Assembly: GCA_017392945.1 (NCBI GenBank)
Contig: JAFOSK010000122.1
Location: forward strand, 1-35,746
Direction: 5' to 3'
DNA length: 35,746 nt
From: Treponema sp.
GTDB taxonomy: Bacteria > Spirochaetota > Spirochaetia > Treponematales > Treponemataceae
The notes under the pieces were generated by a model. The model saw only the letters and a list, made by a program, of their open reading frames with translations. It did no database searches and was not told the DNA's origin. Within the stretch, counting starts at the first letter, position 1. Every line of letters begins with the position of its first letter. Shown here piece by piece: positions 8,492 through 15,712 of this stretch. Both the position numbers and the translations under genes were made by a program.

Positions 8492-9101
8492 GGTGGTTTA
8501 CTTCGTGCTCTTACGAGTCGATAGGCTCAACCACCGGATGTTTCTGCGAAATCTGCCGGCGAGGGCTGGGAGCGTGTTTTAACGCGCGTACACCCGAGCA
8601 AAAGCGACGGCGGTCCTAACCGCCGAGAACCAGAGTTTTGCAAAAAAACTGAAGTTTCAGTGTATATTCCGGCGAGGGCTGGGAGCGTGTTTCAACGCGC
8701 GTACACCCGAGCAAAAGCGACGGCGGTCCTAACCGCCGCAAACCAAAGATTTGCAAAAAAACTGAAGTTTCAGCGTATATTCTGGCGAGGGTTGGGAGCG
8801 TGTTTTAACGCGCGTACACCCGGGCAAAAGCGACGGCGGTCCTAACCGCCGCGAACCATAGATTTGCAAAAAAACTGAAGTTTCAGCGTATATTCCGGCG
8901 AGGGCTGGGAGCGTGTTTTAATGCGCGTACACCCGAGCAGAAGCGTACGGCGGTCCTAACCGCCGCGAACTGGAGTATTGCAAAAAAACAAAAGATTCAG
9001 CGTATATTCCGGCGAGGGATATGGAAGGGGCGCACGAAGTGCGCCGTGCCGAACGCAGTGAGGTACCGACCGTGAGGGTAGCCTGGAATAGCCCTTTGCG
9101 G
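8492..9101 (+). repeat. Composite dispersed repeat, copy 2 (four tandem 113-bp units plus tail)
   Basis: It starts with the REP-like palindrome carrying an 18-bp insertion (8492-8535) and the same linker as copy 1. Four units follow at 8558-8670, 8671-8783, 8784-8896 and 8897-9010 (113, 113, 113 and 114 bp), roughly 90 percent or more identical by eye. The tail (9011-9101) matches 4632-4718, but its hairpin is ggcgcac-gaa-gtgcgcc instead of ggcgc-tgt-gcgcc, so both arms were lengthened together. Small open frames on either strand here are repeat artefacts. This explains the whole interval between the amylase 2 terminator and the liv operon except 9102-9219. Confidence 0.85.
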
Positions 9102-9219
9102 AGAAACTTTGCCTGGAAAAAAGAAAATCTGAACAATTTTATTTATAAGTTGGTCAGGTTATTGTAAGATTTTTTTATCTCTTATAAAATTAACTGAAGT
9201 TTTTTTGCTGGAGGAACAT

Positions 9220-10119
9220 GTGGATACCTGTTCTATTTTTTTACAACAGCTGGTTAATGGGCTTTCATTGGGAAGTATTTATGCGCTGATTGCCCTTGGG
9301 TATACCATGGTTTACGGTATTGTTAAGTTGATTAACTTTGCTCATGGTGATGTTATGATGATGGGTGCTTATGCAGGTTTTTTTGTGCTTATGTTTTTTG
9401 GTGCTACGGTTCCGGGGCTTGCGGGGGCTTTTGTTGCGGCTATGGTTTTGTGCGCTCTGCTTGCAATTTTGATTGAGCGCTTTGCCTACAGACCTTTAAG
9501 AAATGCGCCAAGGTTGAATTCGTTGATTACGGCGATTGCAGTTGAGCTGATTTTGCAGAATACAATGCGCGTTCTGCCTTTCGTTGGACCTGATCCACGT
9601 CAGTTTCCGACAATGAGAATTCAGAATTTTTCTTTTGGGATTTTTTCGGTCTCTAATCTTCAGATTATTGTTATTGTTTCAAGTGCGGTACTTATGCTTG
9701 TGCTGAACTTTATTGTTAATAAAACTAAAACTGGTAAGGCTATGCAGGCGGTTTCTTTTGACCTTCAGGCTTCTGCGCTTATGGGAATTAATGTGAACCG
9801 GATTATTGCGATTACGTTTATTATTGGTTCTGTGCTTGCCGGGGCGGGTGGTGTGCTTTATGCGACTGCGTATCCGCTGATTGATCCTGTAATGGGCTAT
9901 ATTCCGGGGCTTAAGGCCTTTGTTGCGGCAGTTCTTGGTGGAATCGGTTCTATTCCGGGGGCTATGGCCGGCGGTATTATTCTGGGAGTTGCGGAAACTC
10001 TTACTAAGGGGTATATAAGCAGTCAGTATGCGGATGCTATTTCTTATATTATTCTGATTGTGATTCTTCTGGTTAAGCCGGCGGGACTTTTTGGTAAAAA
10101 AACTTCGGTAAAAGTCTGA
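9220..10119 (+). CDS. livH: Branched-chain amino acid ABC transporter permease LivH
   Basis: 299-aa integral membrane permease, one of two transmembrane halves of a HAAT-family importer. The GTG at 9220 is chosen as start because GGAGG (9210-9214) sits 5 bases upstream; the in-frame TTG at 9205 has no such site. Family motifs are visible: NGLSLGSIYALIALGYTMVYG near the N-terminus, INFAHGDVMM, and AVLGGIGSIPGAM near residue 245. About eight hydrophobic segments are present. It heads a livH-livM-livG-livF set on one strand. No periplasmic binding protein (LivJ/K) is in the window, so substrate specificity (Leu/Ile/Val versus another amino acid or amide) is undetermined. A TATAAA near 9185 may be part of its promoter. 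Confidence 0.9.
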   Translation: MDTCSIFLQQLVNGLSLGSIYALIALGYTMVYGIVKLINFAHGDVMMMGAYAGFFVLMFFGATVPGLAGAFVAAMVLCALLAILIERFAYRPLRNAPRLNSLITAIAVELILQNTMRVLPFVGPDPRQFPTMRIQNFSFGIFSVSNLQIIVIVSSAVLMLVLNFIVNKTKTGKAMQAVSFDLQASALMGINVNRIIAITFIIGSVLAGAGGVLYATAYPLIDPVMGYIPGLKAFVAAVLGGIGSIPGAMAGGIILGVAETLTKGYISSQYADAISYIILIVILLVKPAGLFGKKTSVKV

Positions 10120-10211
10120 TTTTTTACTGCGCTTGTGTTGCTGCCGGCGCTAATGCAGGTTGATGGGGCTGTGATTGCAGCGTTTTTTGAGCAAGCTTTT
10201 TGGAGAAAATT

Positions 10212-11207
10212 ATGAAGAGTAAATTCTTACGGAATACATTGATTTTGACTGTTGTAAGTGTTCTGGCTGTGCTGGTTCCTACGGTCCTTTCTGCCTCTGG
10301 AATGATGGATGCGTATGTTTCAGGAATTCTTAGTCTGGCTGGGATTTATGCCATTATGGCCATAAGCGTAAATATTATTTCGGGCATTACAGGACAGCTT
10401 AGTTTAGGCCAGGCCGGATTTATGGCATTGGGTGCCTATTCTACTATCTTATTGAATTCTAATGCGCATCTGCCTTTGTGGATGGCTGTTATTCTGGCCG
10501 GAATTATTACGGCTTTCTTTGGATTTTTAATCGGCTTTCCTACGCTTAAGCTGGAAGGTGACTATCTTGCGATTGTTACGCTTGCGTTTGGAGAAATCAT
10601 ACGCGTTGTTCTTGTAAACCTTAAGCAGTGGACTGGCGGTCCTAACGGAAAATCCTTCCCTACAATTCTGACATTAAGTCCTTCGGTTGCGGTTTTTACG
10701 ATTCTTTCTGTTCTGGTTGTGATTATAGTCTGTATTCAGAATATCATACGTTCTTCTTACGGCCGTGCGGTTCTTGCTGTGAGAGAAGATGAGATTGCGG
10801 CTAAGTCATGCGGAATTTCTGTGTTCAAGTACAAGATGACTGGCTTTGTAATGGCTTCTTTTGTTGCCGGAATTGGTGGTGCTCTGTATGTAATGTACGT
10901 TGGATTCATTAAACCGGAGCAGGCAGCTTTTACAAAATCAATTGATTATTTGATTTTTGTTGTTCTTGGCGGTATGGGTTCTATGACCGGTTCGGTTCTT
11001 GCGGCTTTTGTTCTGACTTATCTTCAGGAAGGATTAAGGTTTCTGCAGAATTACAGGCTTTTGTTCTATCCTGTTGTACTTATTTTTGTAATGCTGTTCA
11101 GACCGCAGGGACTTCTTGGTACCAAGGAATTTAGTTTTACGGGTACTTTTGACTGGATTCGTGACGGTGGCTTAAAAAAATATTTGGCCAAGCGCATCGG
11201 TAAGTAG
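10212..11207 (+). CDS. livM: Branched-chain amino acid ABC transporter permease LivM
   Basis: 331-aa second permease of the Liv-type transporter. ATG 10212 is preferred over the in-frame TTG 10200, since GGAGA lies just upstream of the ATG. Recognisable LivM segments are NIISGITGQLSLGQAGFMALGAY, the FPTLKLEGDYLAIVTLAFGEI region near residue 115, and VVLGGMGSMTGSVLAA near residue 255. About eight to nine hydrophobic helices are present. The 92-base gap after livH contains a weak stem (gctgt/gcagc) followed by T6, which could lower downstream expression relative to livH. It should pair with LivH and the LivG/LivF ATPases in the inner membrane. Confidence 0.9.
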   Translation: MKSKFLRNTLILTVVSVLAVLVPTVLSASGMMDAYVSGILSLAGIYAIMAISVNIISGITGQLSLGQAGFMALGAYSTILLNSNAHLPLWMAVILAGIITAFFGFLIGFPTLKLEGDYLAIVTLAFGEIIRVVLVNLKQWTGGPNGKSFPTILTLSPSVAVFTILSVLVVIIVCIQNIIRSSYGRAVLAVREDEIAAKSCGISVFKYKMTGFVMASFVAGIGGALYVMYVGFIKPEQAAFTKSIDYLIFVVLGGMGSMTGSVLAAFVLTYLQEGLRFLQNYRLLFYPVVLIFVMLFRPQGLLGTKEFSFTGTFDWIRDGGLKKYLAKRIGK

Positions 11208-11221
11208 GGGGCACAGTTTTT

Positions 11222-12010
11222 ATGGCGGAAAAAAAATTAGTTCTTCAGGTTTCTAATGTTCAGATTGTGTTCGGCGGACTTTGTGCCATAAGTGACGCAT
11301 CATTTGATTTGTATGAAGGTGAACTTATTGGGCTTATTGGACCGAATGGTGCTGGAAAAACAACTATGTTCAATATGGTTTCTGGGCTCTATACGCCTAC
11401 CAGCGGGCAGATTTCTTTTTGGGACAGAAACGACAGGGTTCAGGTTATAAATAAAATGGGACCAGCGCAGCTTAACAAGCTTGGAATCGCGCGGACATTC
11501 CAGAATATCCGGCTTTTTGGAAATCTTTCTGTTTTGGATAATGTGCGCATTGCATTGCACAGTTCGCGTTCTATAAATCCGCTGGATGTTCTGTTCAGAA
11601 CGCCTAAATTCCGTCAGGACGAAAAGCTTATGACGGAAAAGAGTATGCATCTGCTTAAGCTGTTTAATATAAATGAAAAAGCGGGTGAGCTTGCAAAGAA
11701 CCTGCCTTACGGTGAACAGCGTAAGCTAGAAATTGTACGAGCGCTTGCTTCTAATCCAAAGCTTTTGCTTTTGGACGAACCTGCTGCCGGAATGAACCCG
11801 CAGGAAACAAAGGAACTTATGGATTTGATTGCCTTTATCAGAAAGGAATTTAATCTTACTATCCTTTTGATAGAGCACGACATGAAGCTTGTAATGGGTA
11901 TTTGCGAAAGAATCATGGTTCTTAATTATGGAAGAATTATTGCAAACGGAACTGCGGAAGAGATCCGTTCTAATGATGATGTAGTTAAGGCTTACCTTGG
12001 AAACAACTAG
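11222..12010 (+). CDS. livG: Branched-chain amino acid ABC transporter ATP-binding protein LivG
   Basis: 262-aa cytoplasmic ATPase. The Walker A motif GPNGAGKT is at residues 40-47. The signature is the LivG-type degenerate LPYGEQRKLEIVRAL rather than LSGGQ, followed by Walker B LLLLDEPAAGMNP and the switch His in LIEHDM. ATG 11222 follows a GGGGG stretch with rather long spacing. It starts 14 bases after livM and ends 14 bases before livF, consistent with one transcript. It drives import through LivHM together with LivF. Confidence 0.93.
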   Translation: MAEKKLVLQVSNVQIVFGGLCAISDASFDLYEGELIGLIGPNGAGKTTMFNMVSGLYTPTSGQISFWDRNDRVQVINKMGPAQLNKLGIARTFQNIRLFGNLSVLDNVRIALHSSRSINPLDVLFRTPKFRQDEKLMTEKSMHLLKLFNINEKAGELAKNLPYGEQRKLEIVRALASNPKLLLLDEPAAGMNPQETKELMDLIAFIRKEFNLTILLIEHDMKLVMGICERIMVLNYGRIIANGTAEEIRSNDDVVKAYLGNN

Positions 12011-12024
12011 TGGAGGAGTAGAAT

Positions 12025-12732
12025 ATGATGCTGCAGGTAAAAAATCTTTGTGTAAGCTATGGAGCGATTAAGGCTCTTAAAGGAATCAGTTTTGATGTAG
12101 AAAATGGAGAGATTATTTCCCTTATTGGTTCTAATGGTGCTGGAAAGACAACTACGCTTCATTCTATTTCAAATATTATTAAAAAGCAGAGTGGTTCTGT
12201 GTTTTTTGAAGGCGAAGATATTTCTGATATGAGTGCGGATAAGATTGTTGCTCGAAACCTCATTCAGGTTCCGGAAGGTCGTCGCGTTTTTGCAAACCTG
12301 ACAGTAAAGGAAAATCTGGAACTAGGTGCTTATTTAAGAAAGGATAAGGCAGAAATTGTCAGGGATATGGAAAAGGTGTTTTCATTGTTTCCGCGTCTTA
12401 AGGAACGTGTGCGCCAGGCTGCCGGAACCTTGAGCGGCGGTGAACAGCAGATGCTTGCCATGGGCCGTGCAATCATGTCTAAGCCTCGACTTCTTTTGCT
12501 GGATGAACCTTCCATGGGATTGGCACCAATTCTAGTTGACGAAATTTTTGAAATCATCAAGAGAATTAACGCTGACGGAACCACAATTCTCCTAGTTGAG
12601 CAGAATGCGTATAAAGCGCTTTCTATTGCGGACAGAGCTTATGTTCTAGAGACAGGGGAAATAAAGAAGTCCGGGCTTGCGTCAGATCTTATAAAAGATG
12701 AATCTGTAAAAGCAGCTTATTTGGGCGGTTGA
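12025..12732 (+). CDS. livF: Branched-chain amino acid ABC transporter ATP-binding protein LivF
   Basis: 235-aa partner ATPase. Walker A GSNGAGKT is at residues 35-42, then LIQVPEGRRVFANLTVKENL (a LivF hallmark), signature LSGGEQQMLAMGRA, Walker B LLLLDEPSMGLAP and LVEQNA. GGAGGAG (12012-12018) lies 6 bases before ATG 12025; a second ATG follows immediately. It is the last gene of the liv set. There is no clear intrinsic terminator directly after it; the next structure is the RNA element at 12777. Confidence 0.93.
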   Translation: MMLQVKNLCVSYGAIKALKGISFDVENGEIISLIGSNGAGKTTTLHSISNIIKKQSGSVFFEGEDISDMSADKIVARNLIQVPEGRRVFANLTVKENLELGAYLRKDKAEIVRDMEKVFSLFPRLKERVRQAAGTLSGGEQQMLAMGRAIMSKPRLLLLDEPSMGLAPILVDEIFEIIKRINADGTTILLVEQNAYKALSIADRAYVLETGEIKKSGLASDLIKDESVKAAYLGG

Positions 12733-12776
12733 TGAAGCGGGAAAGAAGGATTAAGGAAGTTTTTTAGCGAAAAATA

Positions 12777-12928
12777 AAAAAAATAACGGTAGGGAGGAAA
12801 ATGCCTTACAAAAACATTCTGTTGTGCTGCCACGTGAGTGGCAAACTGTATGGTTCCAAGGCACAACAGTATGTAGCCTGCTAGCGGGCGGTTTTGGAAG
12901 GGATTTTTTGACCGATAGTTATTTTTTT
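12777..12928 (+). ncRNA. ssrS: Structured RNA, candidate 6S RNA (ssrS)
   Basis: About 152 nt fold as follows. The outer stem is 12777-12787 with 12918-12928. ggt (12788-12790) pairs with acc (12911-12913), and aaaa-t-gcc (12798-12805) with ggc-gg-tttt (12887-12895). A long terminal arm pairs 12814-12827 with 12861-12874: 14 positions, one T-T mismatch. It is capped by tgccac-gtga-gtggca with a GNRA loop. On the 3' side of the central bubble a small hairpin gcctg-ctag-cgggc (12876-12889) competes with the inner closing stem. Closing stem, open bubble, 3'-bubble hairpin and long terminal arm is the 6S RNA plan, and AGCCUGC...GCGG resembles the same place in E. coli 6S. The 3' arm ends in T7, as in an intrinsic terminator. 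No clear promoter was found upstream. Other structured RNAs are not excluded. Confidence 0.5.
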
Positions 12929-12969
12929 AATTGCTTTCTCCGCTGTTCTTTATTTTCTTTTTATAGCTT

Positions 12970-13033
12970 TTTAAAAAAATGTGTTATACTTATATTATAG
13001 CAGTAAGTAAAAGTTTTACGAATCATTTGATTC
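12970..13033 (+). promoter_or_regulatory. Possible promoter and palindromes before the CBS-ACT gene
   Basis: TTTAAA (12970-12975), 17 bp, TATTAT (12993-12998) is a moderate promoter match. Just downstream lie two small palindromes, gtaaaagttttac (13007-13019) and gaatcatttgattc (13020-13033), ending 3 bases before the GGAGG of the gene. They could be operator half-sites or leader hairpins; no factor can be named. Confidence 0.35.
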
Positions 13034-13045
13034 ATGGAGGTTTTT

Positions 13046-13690
13046 ATGCTCGTTAAGAATGTTATGACTAAAAATCCAATTACAATTACTCCAGAATGTT
13101 CTGTTACGGAAGCTAAGGCTCTGATGAATAAGAAGAATATTGGGAAGTTACCGGTCGTAGATAAAAATTTTAAGTTAGTTGGAATGATCACAAAAAATGA
13201 CATTGCAAAGGCAACGCCTTCTAATGCGACTACTTTGGATATGTTTGAAATAAGTTATCTGCTTTCTAAGCTTACTGTTGAAAAAGTAATGGTTAAGAAC
13301 GTAATAACTGTTCCTGATACAGAAGTTGTTGAAAACGCTGCTAAGATAATGCTTGATAATTCAATTGGCTGTGTTCCGGTAATGTCTGGCGATCTTGTTG
13401 TGGGTATTATTACGGAAAGCGATTTGTTCAAACTTTTTGCAGAAATGTTCGGGGCAAATGATTCGGGTGTACGTGTGATCCTGTCTTTGGATGATAAGCC
13501 TGGTGTTGTTGCAAAATTGGTAGATAGCATTGCTGCAGAACAGGGAAATCTTATTTCTCTTGTTACCCGGGAACTTAAAGAAGTCGGAAAACGTCGTTTA
13601 ACTTTTAAGCTTACAGGTATATCGGAAGATAAAATTAGAAAAATTTTGCAGAACCTTTCGCTTACTGCGGATGATATACGTGTGAACTAA
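13046..13690 (+). CDS. CBS-CBS-ACT domain protein (AcuB-like)
   Basis: 214 aa. ATG 13046 is chosen because GGAGG (13036-13040) lies 5 bases upstream; the ATG at 13034 overlaps this site. Two CBS domains occupy about residues 1-60 (VKNVMTKNPITITPECSV, GKLPVVDKN, LVGMITKNDI) and 75-130 (VEKVMVKNVITVPDTEVV, IGCVPVMSGDLVVGIITESDL). An ACT-like domain follows from about 140 (VRVILSLDDKPGVVAKLVDSIA). CBS pairs usually bind adenosyl nucleotides and ACT domains bind amino acids, so this is likely a cytoplasmic metabolite sensor. Its target is unknown. The next gene starts 2 bases after its stop, suggesting translational coupling. Confidence 0.85.
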   Translation: MLVKNVMTKNPITITPECSVTEAKALMNKKNIGKLPVVDKNFKLVGMITKNDIAKATPSNATTLDMFEISYLLSKLTVEKVMVKNVITVPDTEVVENAAKIMLDNSIGCVPVMSGDLVVGIITESDLFKLFAEMFGANDSGVRVILSLDDKPGVVAKLVDSIAAEQGNLISLVTRELKEVGKRRLTFKLTGISEDKIRKILQNLSLTADDIRVN

Positions 13691-13692
13691 AA

Positions 13693-15177
13693 ATGAAGAT
13701 ACAGGCAGAATTACTTGTTGTTCAGTTTCTTAGATCGTATACAGAAACTTTTTCTCTTGAGGAATTTACGGAATTCGTCCGTGAATGCAATGTAAAAACT
13801 GATGAATCTGAATGTAAGGCATATCTAGAGGACTGCGATAATGTGTTTGTACTGAAGAACGGAAGGTATGCAACACGTGCGGCGGCTTTTACTGATCAGT
13901 ATTTTAGTTTTAAGCCCGGTAGAAAGGAAATCGAACAGGGGCTTTTTTTTGCCGGTGACAGATGTATGCCTTTTATTGATCCGGCTGCACATTCATTTGC
14001 AATTAAGTTTTTTTATAAGGGTGAACCTCTTTCTAAAAAAATAGGAAATTTTGACAGTCAGTATGTTTTGGATGCTTTTTCGTTGTATGGTGATGAATAT
14101 TCCAGTCAATATATAGCTTCTGATATTGCGAATGCTGACATTGACTTAGGAAAAACGGACTTTATGCTGCCACCGATGGTTCATATTACAGGTAATTCCC
14201 TTCAGCCTCTCATTCGTGACGGATTTAAGTTTGGAGACAGGCTGATCTGCAAGGTTACGGATTGGGATCTTTTGGAAGTTTCGGTAGAGTTTGAACCGCG
14301 GAAGTCTTGCGGGCTTCAGATGACTATGAGCGATGTTGACCGCGGAGACTGGTATACAAACTTGGAGAGGGAACTTGATGCTTCTTTTGATGTTTTAGGA
14401 CCGCGATCTTCCATAGAGGAGCAGCTTGCTCTTGTTTTTGCAAATCATAGAAAACTTTTATGTGGAAGGAATTGCGGTTCGCTGGCAGAGTTTTTCAGCC
14501 GGACAAATAAGGTCGGATTCGAACTGTTTGGCGTAGAAACCAGATTATGGCACAAAGGACAGGATGTTCCTGCAATTGGAAAATGGAATGATGCCGGTCC
14601 GGAAGAAAGTGTGTATGAAGATGACGGCGAAGATTATGAGCCTTCTGTTGAACTTGAACCTGTTCCTCAGTACGTTATAGATGCATATTTAAAGGATTCT
14701 CTGCTTAATGAGACGGAGGACCTAAAGGCCTGTCTTAAGGAAATTCTTAAAAAACTGTATCCTAATATCTATAGATTAACAAAATTTCAGCAGAATTTCA
14801 TGTTATTGCACTTGAAAAATAGACATGATATACTTTCTGCGAGTTACAACCGTTTTGCAGATTCTGAAATAGGGGAAGTGCGCCACAAAGCTTTGGATCT
14901 ATTTGAACAGGTGAATATGCTTGTCTATTCAATAGACATGATAAAATCAGACCTTACAAATTATCCGCAGCAGTCACTTGTTATTCTGTCTCAGATTTTC
15001 TCCCATGTAATGCATATCCTTGAAGTTTTGGAAACGGACTCTGCTTCAGTAATTCATGAGAAAAAGGAAATCCTTTTATCAATTGAAGGAATGGAGTTGA
15101 ATTTTGAGTGTGTCAGCGAAGATTTAAAAGCTGTTATTGCAAAAGAATCAAAGAATGGTTTTTCTGTAATAAAATAA
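13693..15177 (+). CDS. Uncharacterised 494-aa protein coupled to the CBS-ACT gene
   Basis: I do not recognise this family. ATG 13693 lies 2 bases after the previous stop and has no ribosome binding site of its own, so translation probably depends on the CBS-ACT gene. There is no signal peptide or membrane segment. Residues 1-75 are helical and resemble a small winged-helix-like segment (FSLEEFTEFVREC, VFVLKNGRYATRAAAF). About 75-260 look alpha/beta, with FMLPPMVHITGNSLQPLIRDGFKFGDRLICKV standing out (split here only by description). An acidic linker (EDDGEDYEPSVELEP) follows near 315. From about 345 to the end the protein is strongly helical, probably a bundle, with NFMLLHLKNRHDILSA and LSQIFSHVMHILEVL. 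Next downstream is a PtsN-type EIIA, so a regulatory or envelope-stress role is conceivable but unproven. Confidence 0.75.
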   Translation: MKIQAELLVVQFLRSYTETFSLEEFTEFVRECNVKTDESECKAYLEDCDNVFVLKNGRYATRAAAFTDQYFSFKPGRKEIEQGLFFAGDRCMPFIDPAAHSFAIKFFYKGEPLSKKIGNFDSQYVLDAFSLYGDEYSSQYIASDIANADIDLGKTDFMLPPMVHITGNSLQPLIRDGFKFGDRLICKVTDWDLLEVSVEFEPRKSCGLQMTMSDVDRGDWYTNLERELDASFDVLGPRSSIEEQLALVFANHRKLLCGRNCGSLAEFFSRTNKVGFELFGVETRLWHKGQDVPAIGKWNDAGPEESVYEDDGEDYEPSVELEPVPQYVIDAYLKDSLLNETEDLKACLKEILKKLYPNIYRLTKFQQNFMLLHLKNRHDILSASYNRFADSEIGEVRHKALDLFEQVNMLVYSIDMIKSDLTNYPQQSLVILSQIFSHVMHILEVLETDSASVIHEKKEILLSIEGMELNFECVSEDLKAVIAKESKNGFSVIK

Positions 15178-15202
15178 GTTAAAAATGTAACGGAGTTGTA
15201 AG

Positions 15203-15670
15203 ATGGCAGTTGAATTGGAAGATTTAATTCGAAAAGGCGGTGTTTTTGACAAAGTTGAGGGTACTTCTTCAGACCAGGTTTACAAAGAAATTGTGAATTT
15301 AATGTCTTTTTCGGAATCTATTTCTAAAGATGAAATTTATGAGGCGTTGTGTGCACGCGAAAAAATAATGAGTACGGCTGTTGGTAACGGAATTGCATTG
15401 CCACACTGCCGTATTCCTATAATAAAGGATATGTCCGATCAGCGCATTGCAATCGTTTATCTAAAAGAACCATTGGCAATGAACGCACCGGACGGAATCC
15501 CTGTGAATACAATGTTTGTGATTCTTGCTCAGAATCAGTCGGATCACATACAGATGCTTTCTGCTCTCGCCGGGCTTTTGAAAGAAAATGAATTTAAAAA
15601 ATTATTGGCTGGTCACGCAGGTGAAGCTGAAATTTTAAATGCGGTTAAGGAGTTTGCGCAAAATAAATAA
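15203..15670 (+). CDS. ptsN: PTS EIIA-2 domain protein, PtsN-like
   Basis: 155 aa, ATG 15203 after GGAG. It is a stand-alone PTS_EIIA_2 (fructose/nitrogen type) domain. The phosphorylatable histidine is His68 in GIALPHCRIP. VGNGIALPH and the downstream YLKEPLAMNAPDG and FVILAQNQSDHIQMLSALAGLL are typical of PtsN/EIIA-Ntr. No EIIB or EIIC domain is attached and no sugar permease is nearby, which favours a regulatory phosphocarrier over a transport component. It sits 25 bases after the uncharacterised gene and 42 bases before transketolase, probably in the same transcript. Confidence 0.85.
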   Translation: MAVELEDLIRKGGVFDKVEGTSSDQVYKEIVNLMSFSESISKDEIYEALCAREKIMSTAVGNGIALPHCRIPIIKDMSDQRIAIVYLKEPLAMNAPDGIPVNTMFVILAQNQSDHIQMLSALAGLLKENEFKKLLAGHAGEAEILNAVKEFAQNK

Positions 15671-15712
15671 CTCCTAAACAAACCGTCGTTCTGACGGAAA
15701 AGAGGAAAAACA

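Noticed and set aside
8558-9010. Possible CRISPR array
   Set aside because: The 113-bp repeats are directly adjacent with no unique spacers, far too long for CRISPR repeats, and no cas gene is present.
9205-9219. TTG at 9205 as start of livH
   Set aside because: No ribosome binding site; GGAGG at 9210-9214 points to the GTG at 9220.
12801-12884. 27-codon open frame beginning ATGCCTTAC with GGGAGG just upstream
   Set aside because: It coincides with the stems of the 6S-like RNA, the ribosome binding site is unusually close (3 bases), and the peptide has no recognisable features. A leader peptide cannot be fully excluded.
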